Shown here one piece after another: positions 48,572-57,628 of a stretch of 64,000 nt of DNA (its first letter is position 1; each line of letters starts with the position of its first letter). The translations under genes were made by a program, and so were the position numbers. Origin of the DNA: Cyanobacteria bacterium SZAS-4 (GTDB lineage Bacteria > Cyanobacteriota > Vampirovibrionia > Obscuribacterales > Obscuribacteraceae); assembly GCA_018266255.1 (NCBI GenBank), contig JAFEAT010000003.1, forward strand, positions 310,001 through 374,000, read 5' to 3'. The notes beneath the pieces were generated by a model. It saw only the letters and a program-made list of their open reading frames with translations, was not told the origin of the DNA and ran no database searches.

Positions 48572-49045
48572 CTAGTTTTGTGGTTTTTGAGTCTGAGCGG
48601 GCTTGTCTATGACGATGGACAGTGTCGCAACAGGTGGTGAAAAGGTAAATGGGAATTCAACTTCGAAGCTTCGCAGCGGTGATTCGAGAGCTGGAAAATA
48701 TCGTGTGGCTTTGTCTACTGCCCGCAGCGCCGCATATTCGCTAAAGCGCCCAGCATGTTTGGTGACAGTGAAGTCTTTGGAGACGCCGGTGGATTCTATG
48801 ACGAATTTCACCATGCATGGGTCGCCATCTTTTGGAGGAAACCAGTTGCGCTGCACAGTTTTTGTCAGTTTGCCAACGTAAGCTTGAATATCTTCCAGCT
48901 GCGTTTTGGAGGGCTGCGAGCTGCAATGCGCGACAACCCGCATCTGCCAATCAACCTTTGCTTGACTTGTTGGCGAAGCCTGCACAGCTGAAGCCAAATT
49001 CATGACGCAGAAAAAAAGTGCTGACCGCTGGATAAGTGAACTCAT
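48572..49045 (-). CDS. secreted TonB C-terminal-like protein
   Basis: Protein of 157 residues with a signal peptide (RSALFFCVMNLASAVQA). Residues about 55-130 resemble the TonB C-terminal fold: YVGKLTKTVQRNWFPPKDGDPCMVKFVIESTGVSKDFTVTKHAGRFSEYAALRAVDKATRYFPA, in which the hydrophobic strand, G-x-V/S and the A-x-R-A-V helix match TonB_C/TonB_2. There is no N-terminal cytoplasmic anchor with ExbB-contact motif or long Pro-rich spacer, so it is not a standard energy transducer. Periplasmic adaptor role inferred. Divergent from the gene at 49292. Confidence 0.75.
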   Translation of the reverse strand: MSSLIQRSALFFCVMNLASAVQASPTSQAKVDWQMRVVAHCSSQPSKTQLEDIQAYVGKLTKTVQRNWFPPKDGDPCMVKFVIESTGVSKDFTVTKHAGRFSEYAALRAVDKATRYFPALESPLRSFEVEFPFTFSPPVATLSIVIDKPAQTQKPQN

Positions 49046-49291
49046 ATTTACATTTTACGCTCTGGCTGGCTGCTTTGATACTTACCTTGGCAATCCCGGT
49101 TTCTTGGGGCCGCGCGCACGCCCAAGAATCGCTACTTGATGCCACCAGAATTCAATTTTCACATTCGCGTATAATGTGCTCTGTCTTTGGTAAGCCAGAC
49201 CGGTTTGCGCCTGCCTAGCGATTTCAGTTTTAGCTAAAGTAGCGTCGCCTGACAGATTGATCGAACCCAGTCGAATAAAAGCGAGTAACTA

Positions 49292-50761
49292 ATGAAAAAC
49301 TTCAGGCTCTTCACGCGCAGCTCAGTATTGGGCGTGTCTCTAGTCATGGCTACGACACTGCTGCCACTAGATGTCCTTGCGAAAAAGAGCATCACGGATT
49401 CGACAAGCTCTGACACAAGCACTTCGACCAAGAAAAAGACGACTAAAGAGAAGACAACCAAAGAAAAGACAACTAAAGAGAAGTCAACCAAAACAAAACA
49501 TTCTGAGAAGAAGAGTAAGCATGAAGAGACAAACACTTCATCGACCACTTCGACGAACACAAACGGTGCCGCCGATCAAAAAAGTGACGAAGTGCTTCAT
49601 CGACTGTCAGATTTCTATGTCGGCTTGAAGACATGGAAGACTCGTTTGATTCAAAAGTTAGTTGCATCTTCTGATACTAAGACTGTCGAACTTTTGTCTG
49701 TGGTGGACGTGAGCGTGAAACAGCCAAATTTGATTGCGCTCAATCTGAGAGCTGGCATGCCCGGCGGCAGTATGTATTGCGACGGTAAGGATGCTTACTT
49801 CTATTCGCAAATTTTGAACAAGTACAACGTCAAGCCTGCAACCGAACTCGAAAAGCTCTTTAGTGACTCCAGCAGTCGTTATGTCAACGGACCATATGCC
49901 ATGTACTCTCTGCTGCCTTCGCTGGTTGGCAAAGATCCATATGCATCGATTATGGCAGGAGTGAAGAAAGCAGAATATTTAGGTGCTGAAGATGTGGACG
50001 GAACACCTTGCCACCATCTGCGGTTCACCCAGGCTAGCTTCAGTTGGGATCTCTGGGTCGACTCCGGTAAGGACCCATGGGTAGTTAAGGTGTCACCTGA
50101 CTTGTTCGCGGATCTCGCTAACACAGCCCCGAAAAGTTTGGGACGTGCACTGGCGAAAAACACCAAGATGGCTTTGACGTTCAGATACAAAAACTGGCTT
50201 GCTAATCCAAGCTTGAAGAAAAACGTATTCGATTTCGAACCACCGCCCGAGTCGACCGAAGTGAAAACCTTCGCACCTGACGCAGCTGAAGAAAAACCGG
50301 AAAAGACCGAAAAGTCACCGATGGTTGGTAAAGATGCGCCAACATTCAAGTTGGCTTTGACCGATGGAAAAGAATTCGATCTAAGCAAGCATAAGGACAA
50401 AGACGTCGTCGTCATCGATTTTTGGGCATCATGGTGCCCACCCTGCAGAGAGAGTTTGCCTATCTTGACGAAAGTGACAAAGACTTTCAAAAACGACCAC
50501 GTCGTCTTCTATCCAATCAATGTCGGTGAAGATTTAGAGACAGTGAAAGCATACTTGAGTAAAGCTAACCTCGATGTCACTGCTGCTCTCGATACCGATA
50601 AGAAGGTATCCGAGTTATATGGAGTCAACGGAATCCCTCAAACTGTAATTATCGACAAGAATGGCGTAATTCAAGTTCTCGACGTTGGTTACAGCTCTGA
50701 TATGGAGAAACGAATCACGAGCGATCTGGACGCACTCGTGAAGAGTAAAAGCGCCAAATAA
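49292..50761 (+). CDS. DUF2092-TlpA thioredoxin fusion, secreted
   Basis: Protein of 489 residues. Signal peptide (LGVSLVMATTLLPLDVLA), then a Lys/Thr/Glu low-complexity linker with KTTKE repeats (about residues 30-95). A DUF2092-like periplasmic domain follows (about 100-330; YCDGKDAYFYSQILNKYN...KKAEYLGAEDVDGTPCHHLRFTQ...WDLWVDSGKDPWVVKV). A C-terminal TlpA/ResA-type thioredoxin domain (about 345-485) has FWASWCPPCRESLP as active site and GIPQTVIIDKNG with the cis-Pro. Predicted periplasmic thiol reductase with a lipid- or protein-binding module. The MFS gene begins 13 nt later. Confidence 0.88.
   Translation: MKNFRLFTRSSVLGVSLVMATTLLPLDVLAKKSITDSTSSDTSTSTKKKTTKEKTTKEKTTKEKSTKTKHSEKKSKHEETNTSSTTSTNTNGAADQKSDEVLHRLSDFYVGLKTWKTRLIQKLVASSDTKTVELLSVVDVSVKQPNLIALNLRAGMPGGSMYCDGKDAYFYSQILNKYNVKPATELEKLFSDSSSRYVNGPYAMYSLLPSLVGKDPYASIMAGVKKAEYLGAEDVDGTPCHHLRFTQASFSWDLWVDSGKDPWVVKVSPDLFADLANTAPKSLGRALAKNTKMALTFRYKNWLANPSLKKNVFDFEPPPESTEVKTFAPDAAEEKPEKTEKSPMVGKDAPTFKLALTDGKEFDLSKHKDKDVVVIDFWASWCPPCRESLPILTKVTKTFKNDHVVFYPINVGEDLETVKAYLSKANLDVTAALDTDKKVSELYGVNGIPQTVIIDKNGVIQVLDVGYSSDMEKRITSDLDALVKSKSAK
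49436..49480 (+). repeat. 15-nt tandem repeat encoding KTTKE
   Basis: Three consecutive 15-nt units plus a degenerate fourth (to 49495), encoding K-T-T-K-E, in the linker of the DUF2092-TlpA protein. Likely replication-slippage-prone. Confidence 0.75.
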
Positions 50762-50773
50762 CAGTTGGCGAAC

Positions 50774-52060
50774 ATGGATCAAAGTGATGAAGCCTACAAT
50801 TTTCTGCTGCGCAAAGTCACTCTGCGCCTGTTGCCATTCATGTTCGTGCTCTACATCATTTCGTATCTCGACCGAATCAATATAAGCTTCGCAGGTACTC
50901 CCATGAGTGCCGATTTGCATTTCAACGAAGAGATATTTGGTTTTGGTGCTGGAATCTTTTTCTTCGGCTACTGCTTGTTCGGCGTACCCAGTAATCTCGC
51001 GCTGCAAAAAATTGGTGCACGCAAGTGGATTTCGTCGATCATGGTGGTCTGGGGCTTTGTATCTGTGTTCATGGCGTTTGTGCCTGATAAAAATACGTTT
51101 TTTGCGATGCGATTTTTGCTGGGCGCAGCCGAAGCCGGTTTCTTTCCGGGAATGATTTTCTACCTGACAAAATGGTTTCGAAAGAAAGAGCACGGCATGG
51201 CGGTGGCGAAGTTCATGAGCGCCATTCCTGCTGCTGGAATTCTTGGCGGACTGATCGCATCCCAAATTCTGGCAATGCCACCACTGCTGGGGCTGCCGCC
51301 ATGGAAATGGCTATTCATCATCACCGGCAGCCCGGCAATTCTTATGGGACTGGTTGTTCTACTCTACTTGCCAAATGGACCTGAAGACGCAAAGTGGTTA
51401 AGTGCTGAAGAGAAAGCTCTTCTCGAAAGCCGCCTCGGCTCTGATTCTGTTGATAAGAGCAAAACGCCTGAGCGAAAAGAATTGTTCAAAACTCTTTTTG
51501 ATATCAAAGTGTGGCTTCTGGCAATGTTGTACTTTTCTCTAACTTTAGGAATGTATGGATTTCAACTCTGGTTACCGCAAATTATTAGTGCTACTGCCCA
51601 CGGTGATGACGCGCAAACCGCTTTGCTGTCAGCAATTCCAGCGGTGTTTCAAGCACTGGGAATGGTATTGATCGCCCGAAATTCAGACCGCACTGGAGAA
51701 CGTCGGTGGCACCTCGCCGCCTCGGCATCTCTGGCGGTAGCAGGGTTGGTGATTGCGTCTGTAGTACCAGACCCGGTTGTTTCGCTGGCAGCTTTATGTC
51801 TGACTGCGTTCGGAATTTGGGGAACTGTGGGACCATTTTGGGCACTGCCGACCGCATTCCTGAGCGGCGCTTCTGCAGCTGCTGCGATTGCGTTGATCAA
51901 TTCGGTTGGCAATCTCGGTGGATTTGCTGGACCGTATATTGTTGGTGCGATCAAGCACCACTCACCCAACTTCGCCGCGTCACTTTTGTTTATGGCCGGC
52001 TCTCTTTTGTTTGGTGCCATACTTGCGGTTTCGATGCCGCGTGCCAAAGTCGACAGTTAA
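50774..52060 (+). CDS. MFS transporter, anion:cation symporter (ACS) family
   Basis: Major facilitator of 428 residues and 12 TM helices. N-terminal VTLRLLPFMFVLYIISYLDRINISFAG is the ACS-family signature (tartrate, phthalate, hexuronate-type permeases); R-F-L-L-G-A-A-E-A-G-F-F-P-G-M in TM4 is also diagnostic. Probably imports an organic anion with H+ or Na+; the substrate cannot be read from sequence. ATG 50774 chosen over TTG 50765; neither has a strong ribosome binding site, so translational coupling with the gene 13 nt upstream is likely. No catabolic genes adjoin it. Confidence 0.9.
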   Translation: MDQSDEAYNFLLRKVTLRLLPFMFVLYIISYLDRINISFAGTPMSADLHFNEEIFGFGAGIFFFGYCLFGVPSNLALQKIGARKWISSIMVVWGFVSVFMAFVPDKNTFFAMRFLLGAAEAGFFPGMIFYLTKWFRKKEHGMAVAKFMSAIPAAGILGGLIASQILAMPPLLGLPPWKWLFIITGSPAILMGLVVLLYLPNGPEDAKWLSAEEKALLESRLGSDSVDKSKTPERKELFKTLFDIKVWLLAMLYFSLTLGMYGFQLWLPQIISATAHGDDAQTALLSAIPAVFQALGMVLIARNSDRTGERRWHLAASASLAVAGLVIASVVPDPVVSLAALCLTAFGIWGTVGPFWALPTAFLSGASAAAAIALINSVGNLGGFAGPYIVGAIKHHSPNFAASLLFMAGSLLFGAILAVSMPRAKVDS

Positions 52061-52120
52061 TAAGCAACCTAGACCGCATTGCTAATTGGATGAGCCCTGG
52101 GGTTTGTCAGAGCCTCAAGT

Positions 52121-52948
52121 CTATTCGTCGATGACCACAAGATCTTTCAGTCCCTTCTCGCGAAGAAACTGAGTGAATAGCGGTTTCAGTGCTAGCCCTT
52201 TTGAGTCTTCGATCGGCTGGAAATCGTGAGTCCGTTTCCAGAGCACTTCCGATTTGATTGTGGTGACTGGCTTTCCTTCATCGTTGAAAACTAGCTTGGT
52301 CTGCTCGTCCAGCAAATCATCAAAGTCTACCGGTGTCATTGTGTCGATAACTTCGGTTTTGTAAGAACTAATGATTTTGCCCTGAGCGTTAACTTCAAAG
52401 ACCGCCATTTTTCCCAGCACTACAGCTTCGGTTTGAGTGATGCGCAGTGGATGAGAGTAAAACAAAAAACTGTGTGTTTCGTAGTCTTTCATTTTTCCGT
52501 GCGTCCAGACATTTTCTCGACAAAAATTCCAGATGCTCTTTTGTCGATCGTATTGATGTCCGATCGTCTCTCGACCAAGACACTGATAAGTAGCCGGAGT
52601 TTCATCCGTTTTGCCGGAGCGATAGTCTTTCATGTACTTCATTTTGGCTTGTGTCGACTGCCAGCGACCTGCGCACCATGGTGGCACTCTGTACCAGAAT
52701 GTCGATGTCGTCTGCGAGTCTTTCAACAAGCGTTCCGCAAGTTCTTTGTCGAATGCGTTACCGCGCAATAACTTCGAATCCAGAGGCTTGACTGACTTGG
52801 AAGAGTGAATCTCTCCCATCGACAGATTGTCGATACTAGGTTCGAACTTTTGCACCCCTGCTTGAAGGCGATCCGCTGCGGTGGCTTGCGCGCCTATAAA
52901 AGCAGCGGCAATAACGAGCAGAATTTTTGATGCGTTCTTAAAGTGCAC
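52121..52948 (-). CDS. secreted protein of the W-x-AG-x-W paralogous family
   Basis: Protein of 275 residues with signal peptide (ASKILLVIAAAFIGAQATAA). Paralogue of 45583-46689: FWYRVPPWCAGRWQS aligns with its EWFPIPSWMAGKWSK, SGKTDETP with TGITTPMN, GHQYDRQKSIW with GYQKDSQGNVW, and DFQPIEDSKGL...FLREKGLKDL with NFEPLQSKQGI...YLRTHNMAAL. It lacks the Asn/Gly tail. Probable periplasmic or surface protein of unknown role. Ends 60 nt from the convergent MFS gene. Confidence 0.78.
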   Translation of the reverse strand: MHFKNASKILLVIAAAFIGAQATAADRLQAGVQKFEPSIDNLSMGEIHSSKSVKPLDSKLLRGNAFDKELAERLLKDSQTTSTFWYRVPPWCAGRWQSTQAKMKYMKDYRSGKTDETPATYQCLGRETIGHQYDRQKSIWNFCRENVWTHGKMKDYETHSFLFYSHPLRITQTEAVVLGKMAVFEVNAQGKIISSYKTEVIDTMTPVDFDDLLDEQTKLVFNDEGKPVTTIKSEVLWKRTHDFQPIEDSKGLALKPLFTQFLREKGLKDLVVIDE

Positions 52949-53141
52949 TTGTCAATCAATGGCGCCAGTCACTAAAGCTTAGCAAAGCTGCGCTCTGTGA
53001 AGTTGAAAAATTAGGGTGCAATGGTTAAGGATATGCCGCCCGGTGGCACATAGTACTGTGACAGCCATCCACGTCCCCACTTCGGCAGCTACAAGGGACC
53101 ATGGCTAGGAAACGGCATCGGCTGGCGCCTGGGGAGTTTCC

Positions 53142-53696
53142 GTGGAAATCAGACACACTTTCAGCCGGGTCACCGGTCGTCGCCGCAAGCGTGGCACGAC
53201 TATCGCTGAAATGCCCCTGGCGATGTGGATCATCATCATGGGTATCTGCTTTCCCATCCTGATTCTCGGCATCACTGCCATGCGTTTCGGTTTTTTCTGG
53301 AATGCGTGTCGCGAGGCGGCTAAACAAGCTGCGAAATGTCCGACCTTCCAAGTCGATTCTTCACAAGGAAAGTCAGCCATCAACATCGCAGACCAGGTCG
53401 CTACTATGTCGGCAAACTCGTTTAACGGCATATCGATCGTCTATCCGGTCAATGTCTATATCTTGCAGACTGATGTGAGCGCAGGCACAAGCATTCAGAA
53501 CCCCAGTCGCCAGAAGCTGGCGTCAGCAGCTGACACAGACAAGAACATTTATGAAATACAGGTGGAGCTAAACGGACAGATAGCTCCGCTCGTTCCCATA
53601 ACAGCTCTCGGAAACATTCCGGGGCTGTCGAGTCCATATCCGGTAACTGTGAGAGCTCAATACTCGTGCGAAGTGCCGCAAGGATTAGACCAGTGA
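53142..53696 (+). CDS. TadE-like minor pilin
   Basis: Protein of 184 residues. GTG start with GGGGAG 5 nt upstream. A basic leader (VTGRRRKRGTTIAEMPLAM) runs into one membrane helix (WIIIMGICFPILILGITAMRFGF), then NACREAAKQAAKCPTF: the E after the leader and the R-x-A-A-R/K-x-A-A post-helix match TadE proteins. The rest is an extracytoplasmic globular region. Minor pseudopilin of a Tad-like system by family. Overlaps the next TadE-like gene by 4 nt (GTGA). Confidence 0.85.
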   Translation: MEIRHTFSRVTGRRRKRGTTIAEMPLAMWIIIMGICFPILILGITAMRFGFFWNACREAAKQAAKCPTFQVDSSQGKSAINIADQVATMSANSFNGISIVYPVNVYILQTDVSAGTSIQNPSRQKLASAADTDKNIYEIQVELNGQIAPLVPITALGNIPGLSSPYPVTVRAQYSCEVPQGLDQ

Positions 53697-54157
53697 AGAA
53701 AACAAATCTCTCCAAATCTCGAAGATCCTCAGGTTTCAGCTTCGCCGAAGTCGCAATCAGTTCCTTTCTAGTGATGGTGCTGGCAATTCTAGGCATCAAC
53801 ATTTGTATTCTGGTGTTTGCCTGCTCTGTCAACGACAAGGCTTGTCGCGACGCTGTGAGAGCGGCTGCCCAGCAACCTACTTCGGCAAAAGCGCAAAATT
53901 TTGCCCTTGCCTCGATTAAAAACCACCGCACTGATGGTTTTTTCATCAGTCCGATTGCGTTGACCAACTTCAATTACAACGACTTCAACGGCAATCCTCC
54001 ACCGCCGGGGCAGTGCCCCCTGGTGCAAGTCACCACGAGCGTTGACGTGACGTTGCCCGCACCCCTTATCTTCTTCGGTACCACTTTGACGAACAAAATG
54101 AAGTTCTCGCAGATATATACCAGTCCGATTATCAAAACAAAAATCGTCATGCCGTAG
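53693..54157 (+). CDS. second TadE-like protein
   Basis: Protein of 154 residues; GTG at 53693 overlaps the upstream TGA and has AAGGA 8 nt before it. Leader KSRRSSGFSFAEVAISSF resembles type IV/Tad prepilin cleavage regions (G-F-S-F-A-E), followed by a membrane helix (FLVMVLAILGINICILVFACS) and KACRDAVRAAAQQPTS, the TadE-like post-helix segment. Short extracytoplasmic domain with two Pro-rich turns. Likely forms a heteromer with the upstream TadE-like protein, as TadE and TadF do. Confidence 0.8.
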   Translation: MKKTNLSKSRRSSGFSFAEVAISSFLVMVLAILGINICILVFACSVNDKACRDAVRAAAQQPTSAKAQNFALASIKNHRTDGFFISPIALTNFNYNDFNGNPPPPGQCPLVQVTTSVDVTLPAPLIFFGTTLTNKMKFSQIYTSPIIKTKIVMP

Positions 54158-54184
54158 CTAGCCGTAGTGTTAAAGGTGGTTCTT

Positions 54185-54715
54185 GTGAAACTGAAATTTT
54201 TAGCGCCGGCTGCATTGGTTCTCTCGCTTGCTGGGACGTCTACACAGTCATGTCTTGCGCAGGCGCCGGGTAGCAACTCTGACCCCAGGGTGAACGCCAT
54301 CTATTCGTTGCTGCAGAATGGCAAAGCGCGCGAGGCACTGTCGCAACTAAATGCGGTGCCTAATCCAAGCGCAATGGATCAATACATGAAAGCACAAGCG
54401 CTCGAATTACTCGGTCAACCAGTCAAGGCGGCTGAGTTTTACCACGTCGCTGTCACCCAAGATGCTCAGAATGAGCTGTTCCGCAAAAAATCTGTTGATT
54501 CTTACCTGGCGATTTGCAAATGCGATGAGGCGATTGAAGTTTGCAACGAGGGTAGCAAGCTCGCGACAGATCCGAAAAGAAAGCAGCGCTATGACGACAA
54601 GATTAAGGAGATAGAAAAGCTCAAGCAGAATTTTGTCATTGGAGCAGACAACATCGCACGACATAAAAGAGAGCACAATTCTCAGCTGCAGCAAGCTATG
54701 GAGAATAACAAGTAG
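54185..54715 (+). CDS. secreted TPR protein
   Basis: Protein of 176 residues from GTG 54185 (AAGGTGG about 6 nt upstream). Signal peptide FLAPAALVLSLAGTSTQSCLA, then two or three TPR-like helical pairs (INAIYSLLQNGKAREALSQLNAVPNPSAMDQYMKAQALELLGQPVKAAEFYHVAV; LAICKCDEAIEVCNEGSKLA) and a charged coiled C-terminus. Position 28 nt after the TadE-like pair and 13 nt before the polytopic membrane protein implies one operon, so a pilus-assembly or lipoprotein-chaperone role is conceivable. Confidence 0.8.
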   Translation: MKLKFLAPAALVLSLAGTSTQSCLAQAPGSNSDPRVNAIYSLLQNGKAREALSQLNAVPNPSAMDQYMKAQALELLGQPVKAAEFYHVAVTQDAQNELFRKKSVDSYLAICKCDEAIEVCNEGSKLATDPKRKQRYDDKIKEIEKLKQNFVIGADNIARHKREHNSQLQQAMENNK

Positions 54716-54727
54716 AGGCATTCAGGA

Positions 54728-55933
54728 ATGACTAGTTCGGTTCACAATGCGACTTTGCCCCTCGAAATTTCACGAGTTGCAGTGCCATTGCGTAACGCAG
54801 TCGCTTTTCTGATGCTTGGTGGCGCTAGCTTGATGCTCATGGCGGTGTTTTTTTTCGTGCGGCAGCCCCAAATTCTGATGCGTGACGATGTGCGCATGAT
54901 GCTGCAAGAATTGAGCGGAGGCACGCTGCTTTTCGTCGTCTTACTGAGCTATCCACATTTTGTTTGGTCGTATAGATTTGCATATCAGCAGGGATTTGCA
55001 TTTATCAAAAGACATAGCTGGCAGCTGATTGCCTATCCGCTGGTTGTGACCGGGCTTCTGGCTCTGTGCGTTTTGAGCTGGAATTACCCAGTTTCCAACT
55101 TTCCGATATTGCGCTCCATCGAAAGTGCTTTCCAGTCTGTTGGCATTAGTCTTAACTGGTCGCTCTATAAAGGCGCTGGGCAACTTTTGTTTGCCGGACT
55201 TTTAATTGCGCAGGTAATCATGTCTGGGCATCACTATTGCATGCAGGCATTCGGAGTCGCTCTTGCTGGCGGCGAAGAGCACGGTTACAAACTGACGAAT
55301 TCTCAGAAGAAAATTCTACGAGTCAATTTGTACGCGCTTTGGGCGATGAATTTGCTTTCGGGCTTTGCTTTCCTGGCAATATTGAACAATCGCACTTTCG
55401 CCTATCATTCATTTCAGCTGCCGGCACCGCTCAGTTTGGCTTCGTATACATTTTTTGCCATCACTTTCGCGTTGGTAGTGTTCAAGGTCATTTTGCCGCA
55501 AAAGAAAGTACCACCGTTTCAGGCTGCCATTCCCATTTTGGCAATCTGGATTTGGCTGCAACCGTTCATTCAGCCTTACGGTTATCAGTTTTTGGTAGTG
55601 CCTATCGCGCATGGTGCGCAAAATTTATTCTTTGCCTACAAGGTCGAATTGAATAATTTTGACCCGAGCCGAAAGTTAGACAAAAGCGCTGGAGGAAAGC
55701 TTTTGTTCCTTGTGCTGCTCTCAGTTGCGACGATGGCGATAGGTTACATCAGTTTTCACACCATTCCAGTGATGTTGGATAAAGCGAGACTGATTGCCGA
55801 TTTAACTCCGAATTTTTTCTTCCTGGCGGCATTTATTTTGATTAGTACGCACCATTATATTCTCGATAGCGTTGTCTGGAGGCACGACTCGCGAGCAAGA
55901 ATTGTATTGCAGCCAACGAAAACGGCTGTATAA
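54728..55933 (+). CDS. polytopic membrane protein with conserved-looking His pairs
   Basis: Protein of 401 residues with about ten TM helices. Not recognised. Histidines sit at or near helix ends: LLSYPHFVWSYRF (~77), IMSGHHYCMQAF (~167), VPIAHGAQNLFFAYK (~300) and LISTHHYILDSVVWR (~380). This arrangement suggests metal or haem coordination within the membrane, as in membrane di-iron or carotenoid-dioxygenase-like proteins, but no family motif is matched. ATG directly follows the TPR gene. Confidence 0.75.
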   Translation: MTSSVHNATLPLEISRVAVPLRNAVAFLMLGGASLMLMAVFFFVRQPQILMRDDVRMMLQELSGGTLLFVVLLSYPHFVWSYRFAYQQGFAFIKRHSWQLIAYPLVVTGLLALCVLSWNYPVSNFPILRSIESAFQSVGISLNWSLYKGAGQLLFAGLLIAQVIMSGHHYCMQAFGVALAGGEEHGYKLTNSQKKILRVNLYALWAMNLLSGFAFLAILNNRTFAYHSFQLPAPLSLASYTFFAITFALVVFKVILPQKKVPPFQAAIPILAIWIWLQPFIQPYGYQFLVVPIAHGAQNLFFAYKVELNNFDPSRKLDKSAGGKLLFLVLLSVATMAIGYISFHTIPVMLDKARLIADLTPNFFFLAAFILISTHHYILDSVVWRHDSRARIVLQPTKTAV

Positions 55934-56014
55934 ATCGTCGCGTGAATTGCTCAAGGCGGGCATAACAACAGTAAGATCAATGAGTACGCAAGTGTCGAAT
56001 AACGAGTCGCATCA

Positions 56015-57505
56015 ATGCTCCAGAACTTCCATCACTCTTCGCAACCGCGAAATATCAAGCTAGAAAAGCAAGCTGGTCTTCCTTCGGTAAGGCTGATTGA
56101 AGACATGATGAAGAAGACTATGACGACTGCAGGCGCTCTGGTGGAGCTTCCTTTCGGCGACGACACACAATCATTCAATCTCACAGTAAAACGCGACACC
56201 ACTCAAGGCAGCTGGTTGTGGATGCTTTATCACGATGACGGCTTCAACTCTGGCTTAGAGTGGAGTCACGTTACGCATAGTGCGGACCAGATTTATACAT
56301 TGATCAGTAATTCCAATCTTGGTTTTATGATGAGCAAGCCTGTCAATCAGGCACTGCCAACTTCGACGCAGCAGCGCATCGCATCTGTTCCGGCTGATTT
56401 CAATGCACCGAAAGCACGGAAGGGAACGTTGCAGGGAAATTTGAGAAACATTCAAATCGGCAATCTTTTCCAATCTATAAATATGAACGCCATGAACGGC
56501 GTTTTGGAAATTATTGCCTCGCACAATAAAGCCAATGTTTTCTTCGTTGATGGAACTCCAGTTCACGCAGCCTTGCGTGGTGCAGAGGGCACTGAAGCGA
56601 TGATTCAGCTTCAGGCTTGGGAAGACGGTGAATTCACTTTCTATGACGAGCGCGTCAATGTTGCCAAAACCATCGACCGCGGATTGATTGGATTGCTCAT
56701 GGAAGGCGCAAAGTACATCGACCATTCCAAATATTTGACGCAAAGCATGCTGACGAATGATTCGTTTCTGATACCGATGAAGGATGTCGACATGGAGCAA
56801 GCGCTAACGGCGAAGGGCGTCGAGTGCAAGCTGGCAGACGTTATCGCCGTTTTCAAATTAATCGACGGCTCTAAAACATGGGGCGAAATTTTACGCGACA
56901 TCGAACTGGCAAAAAGCGAGTGGGTGCCTGTCATGTTTAACTTGCTCAATTGCGGTTTGGTGCGCATAAGTACAACTCCAACCAAAGCTCGACAAAGTGT
57001 TGTCGAAAGCAGGATGGATTGGAAGACTGTGCAATCTTTTGAGCATAGCATTTGTCGTATGGATAGTGGATTGTACACACATGCGGCTCTTCTCTATTTC
57101 CTTTCTCAAGAGTGGTACAAATTCGAATCTATGCAAGTGCCATTTTCTCTTTTGGTTTTCGGATTTGCCACCAAAACTGAAATGCAGTCGCAGTTGATAC
57201 CATTCAGAAGCAAGGCGATTGAAGAATTGCGAGATAAAGTTTTCCGTACTAAGCGCAAATATGACATGCTCTGCCATTTTGGTGCATTCTCTTACGCAAT
57301 GCTGCTGCCTATGAGCACGAGAAAGTCGGCAGACCGTCAGGCCGAAACTCTGGCCGAGATCTGTGCCAGCATCAACGTGTCGGAAGACTATGATCCAAGC
57401 AGAATTGAATTCCGTGGTGGAATAGCCAACGTTCCTGAAGACTGCAAATCGCTCGACGAGGTGTTGGTACTTGTCGAAGGAGGCCTGGGATTCAAATCGG
57501 CCTGA
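56015..57505 (+). CDS. PATAN/DUF4388-domain protein
   Basis: Cytoplasmic protein of 496 residues. A DUF4388 (PATAN) domain at about residues 140-250: GTLQGNLRNIQIGNLFQSINMNAMNGVLEI...ANVFFVDGTPVHAALRGAEGTEAMIQLQAWEDGEFTFYDE, typical of PATAN domains that bind response regulators in cyanobacterial and related signalling. It is followed by a DUF-like winged helix (LADVIAVFKLIDGSKTWGEILRDIE) and a C-terminal region with GAFSYAMLLPMST similar to the diguanylate/hemerythrin-free GGDEF-like part of PatA relatives, though without catalytic motifs. Sits between the TadE-like group and the TadG-like gene, hinting at pilus regulation. Confidence 0.82.
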   Translation: MLQNFHHSSQPRNIKLEKQAGLPSVRLIEDMMKKTMTTAGALVELPFGDDTQSFNLTVKRDTTQGSWLWMLYHDDGFNSGLEWSHVTHSADQIYTLISNSNLGFMMSKPVNQALPTSTQQRIASVPADFNAPKARKGTLQGNLRNIQIGNLFQSINMNAMNGVLEIIASHNKANVFFVDGTPVHAALRGAEGTEAMIQLQAWEDGEFTFYDERVNVAKTIDRGLIGLLMEGAKYIDHSKYLTQSMLTNDSFLIPMKDVDMEQALTAKGVECKLADVIAVFKLIDGSKTWGEILRDIELAKSEWVPVMFNLLNCGLVRISTTPTKARQSVVESRMDWKTVQSFEHSICRMDSGLYTHAALLYFLSQEWYKFESMQVPFSLLVFGFATKTEMQSQLIPFRSKAIEELRDKVFRTKRKYDMLCHFGAFSYAMLLPMSTRKSADRQAETLAEICASINVSEDYDPSRIEFRGGIANVPEDCKSLDEVLVLVEGGLGFKSA

Positions 57506-57628
57506 GCTGCAAAAATCTAGATCGCTTTGTGCCATCGAATGGAGCGGACGGCAGGACTTCCAGCCCAGCCGTAGGGATGATAGGATGTTAATCTGGGGAT
57601 GCCTGCAAGGGCACTGGGGGAATGCAAT

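Noticed and set aside
52949..53141. Possible cyclic-di-GMP (GEMM) riboswitch before the TadE-like gene
   Set aside because: GC-rich and structured, but the conserved GEMM core elements could not be found; the same holds upstream of 57629.
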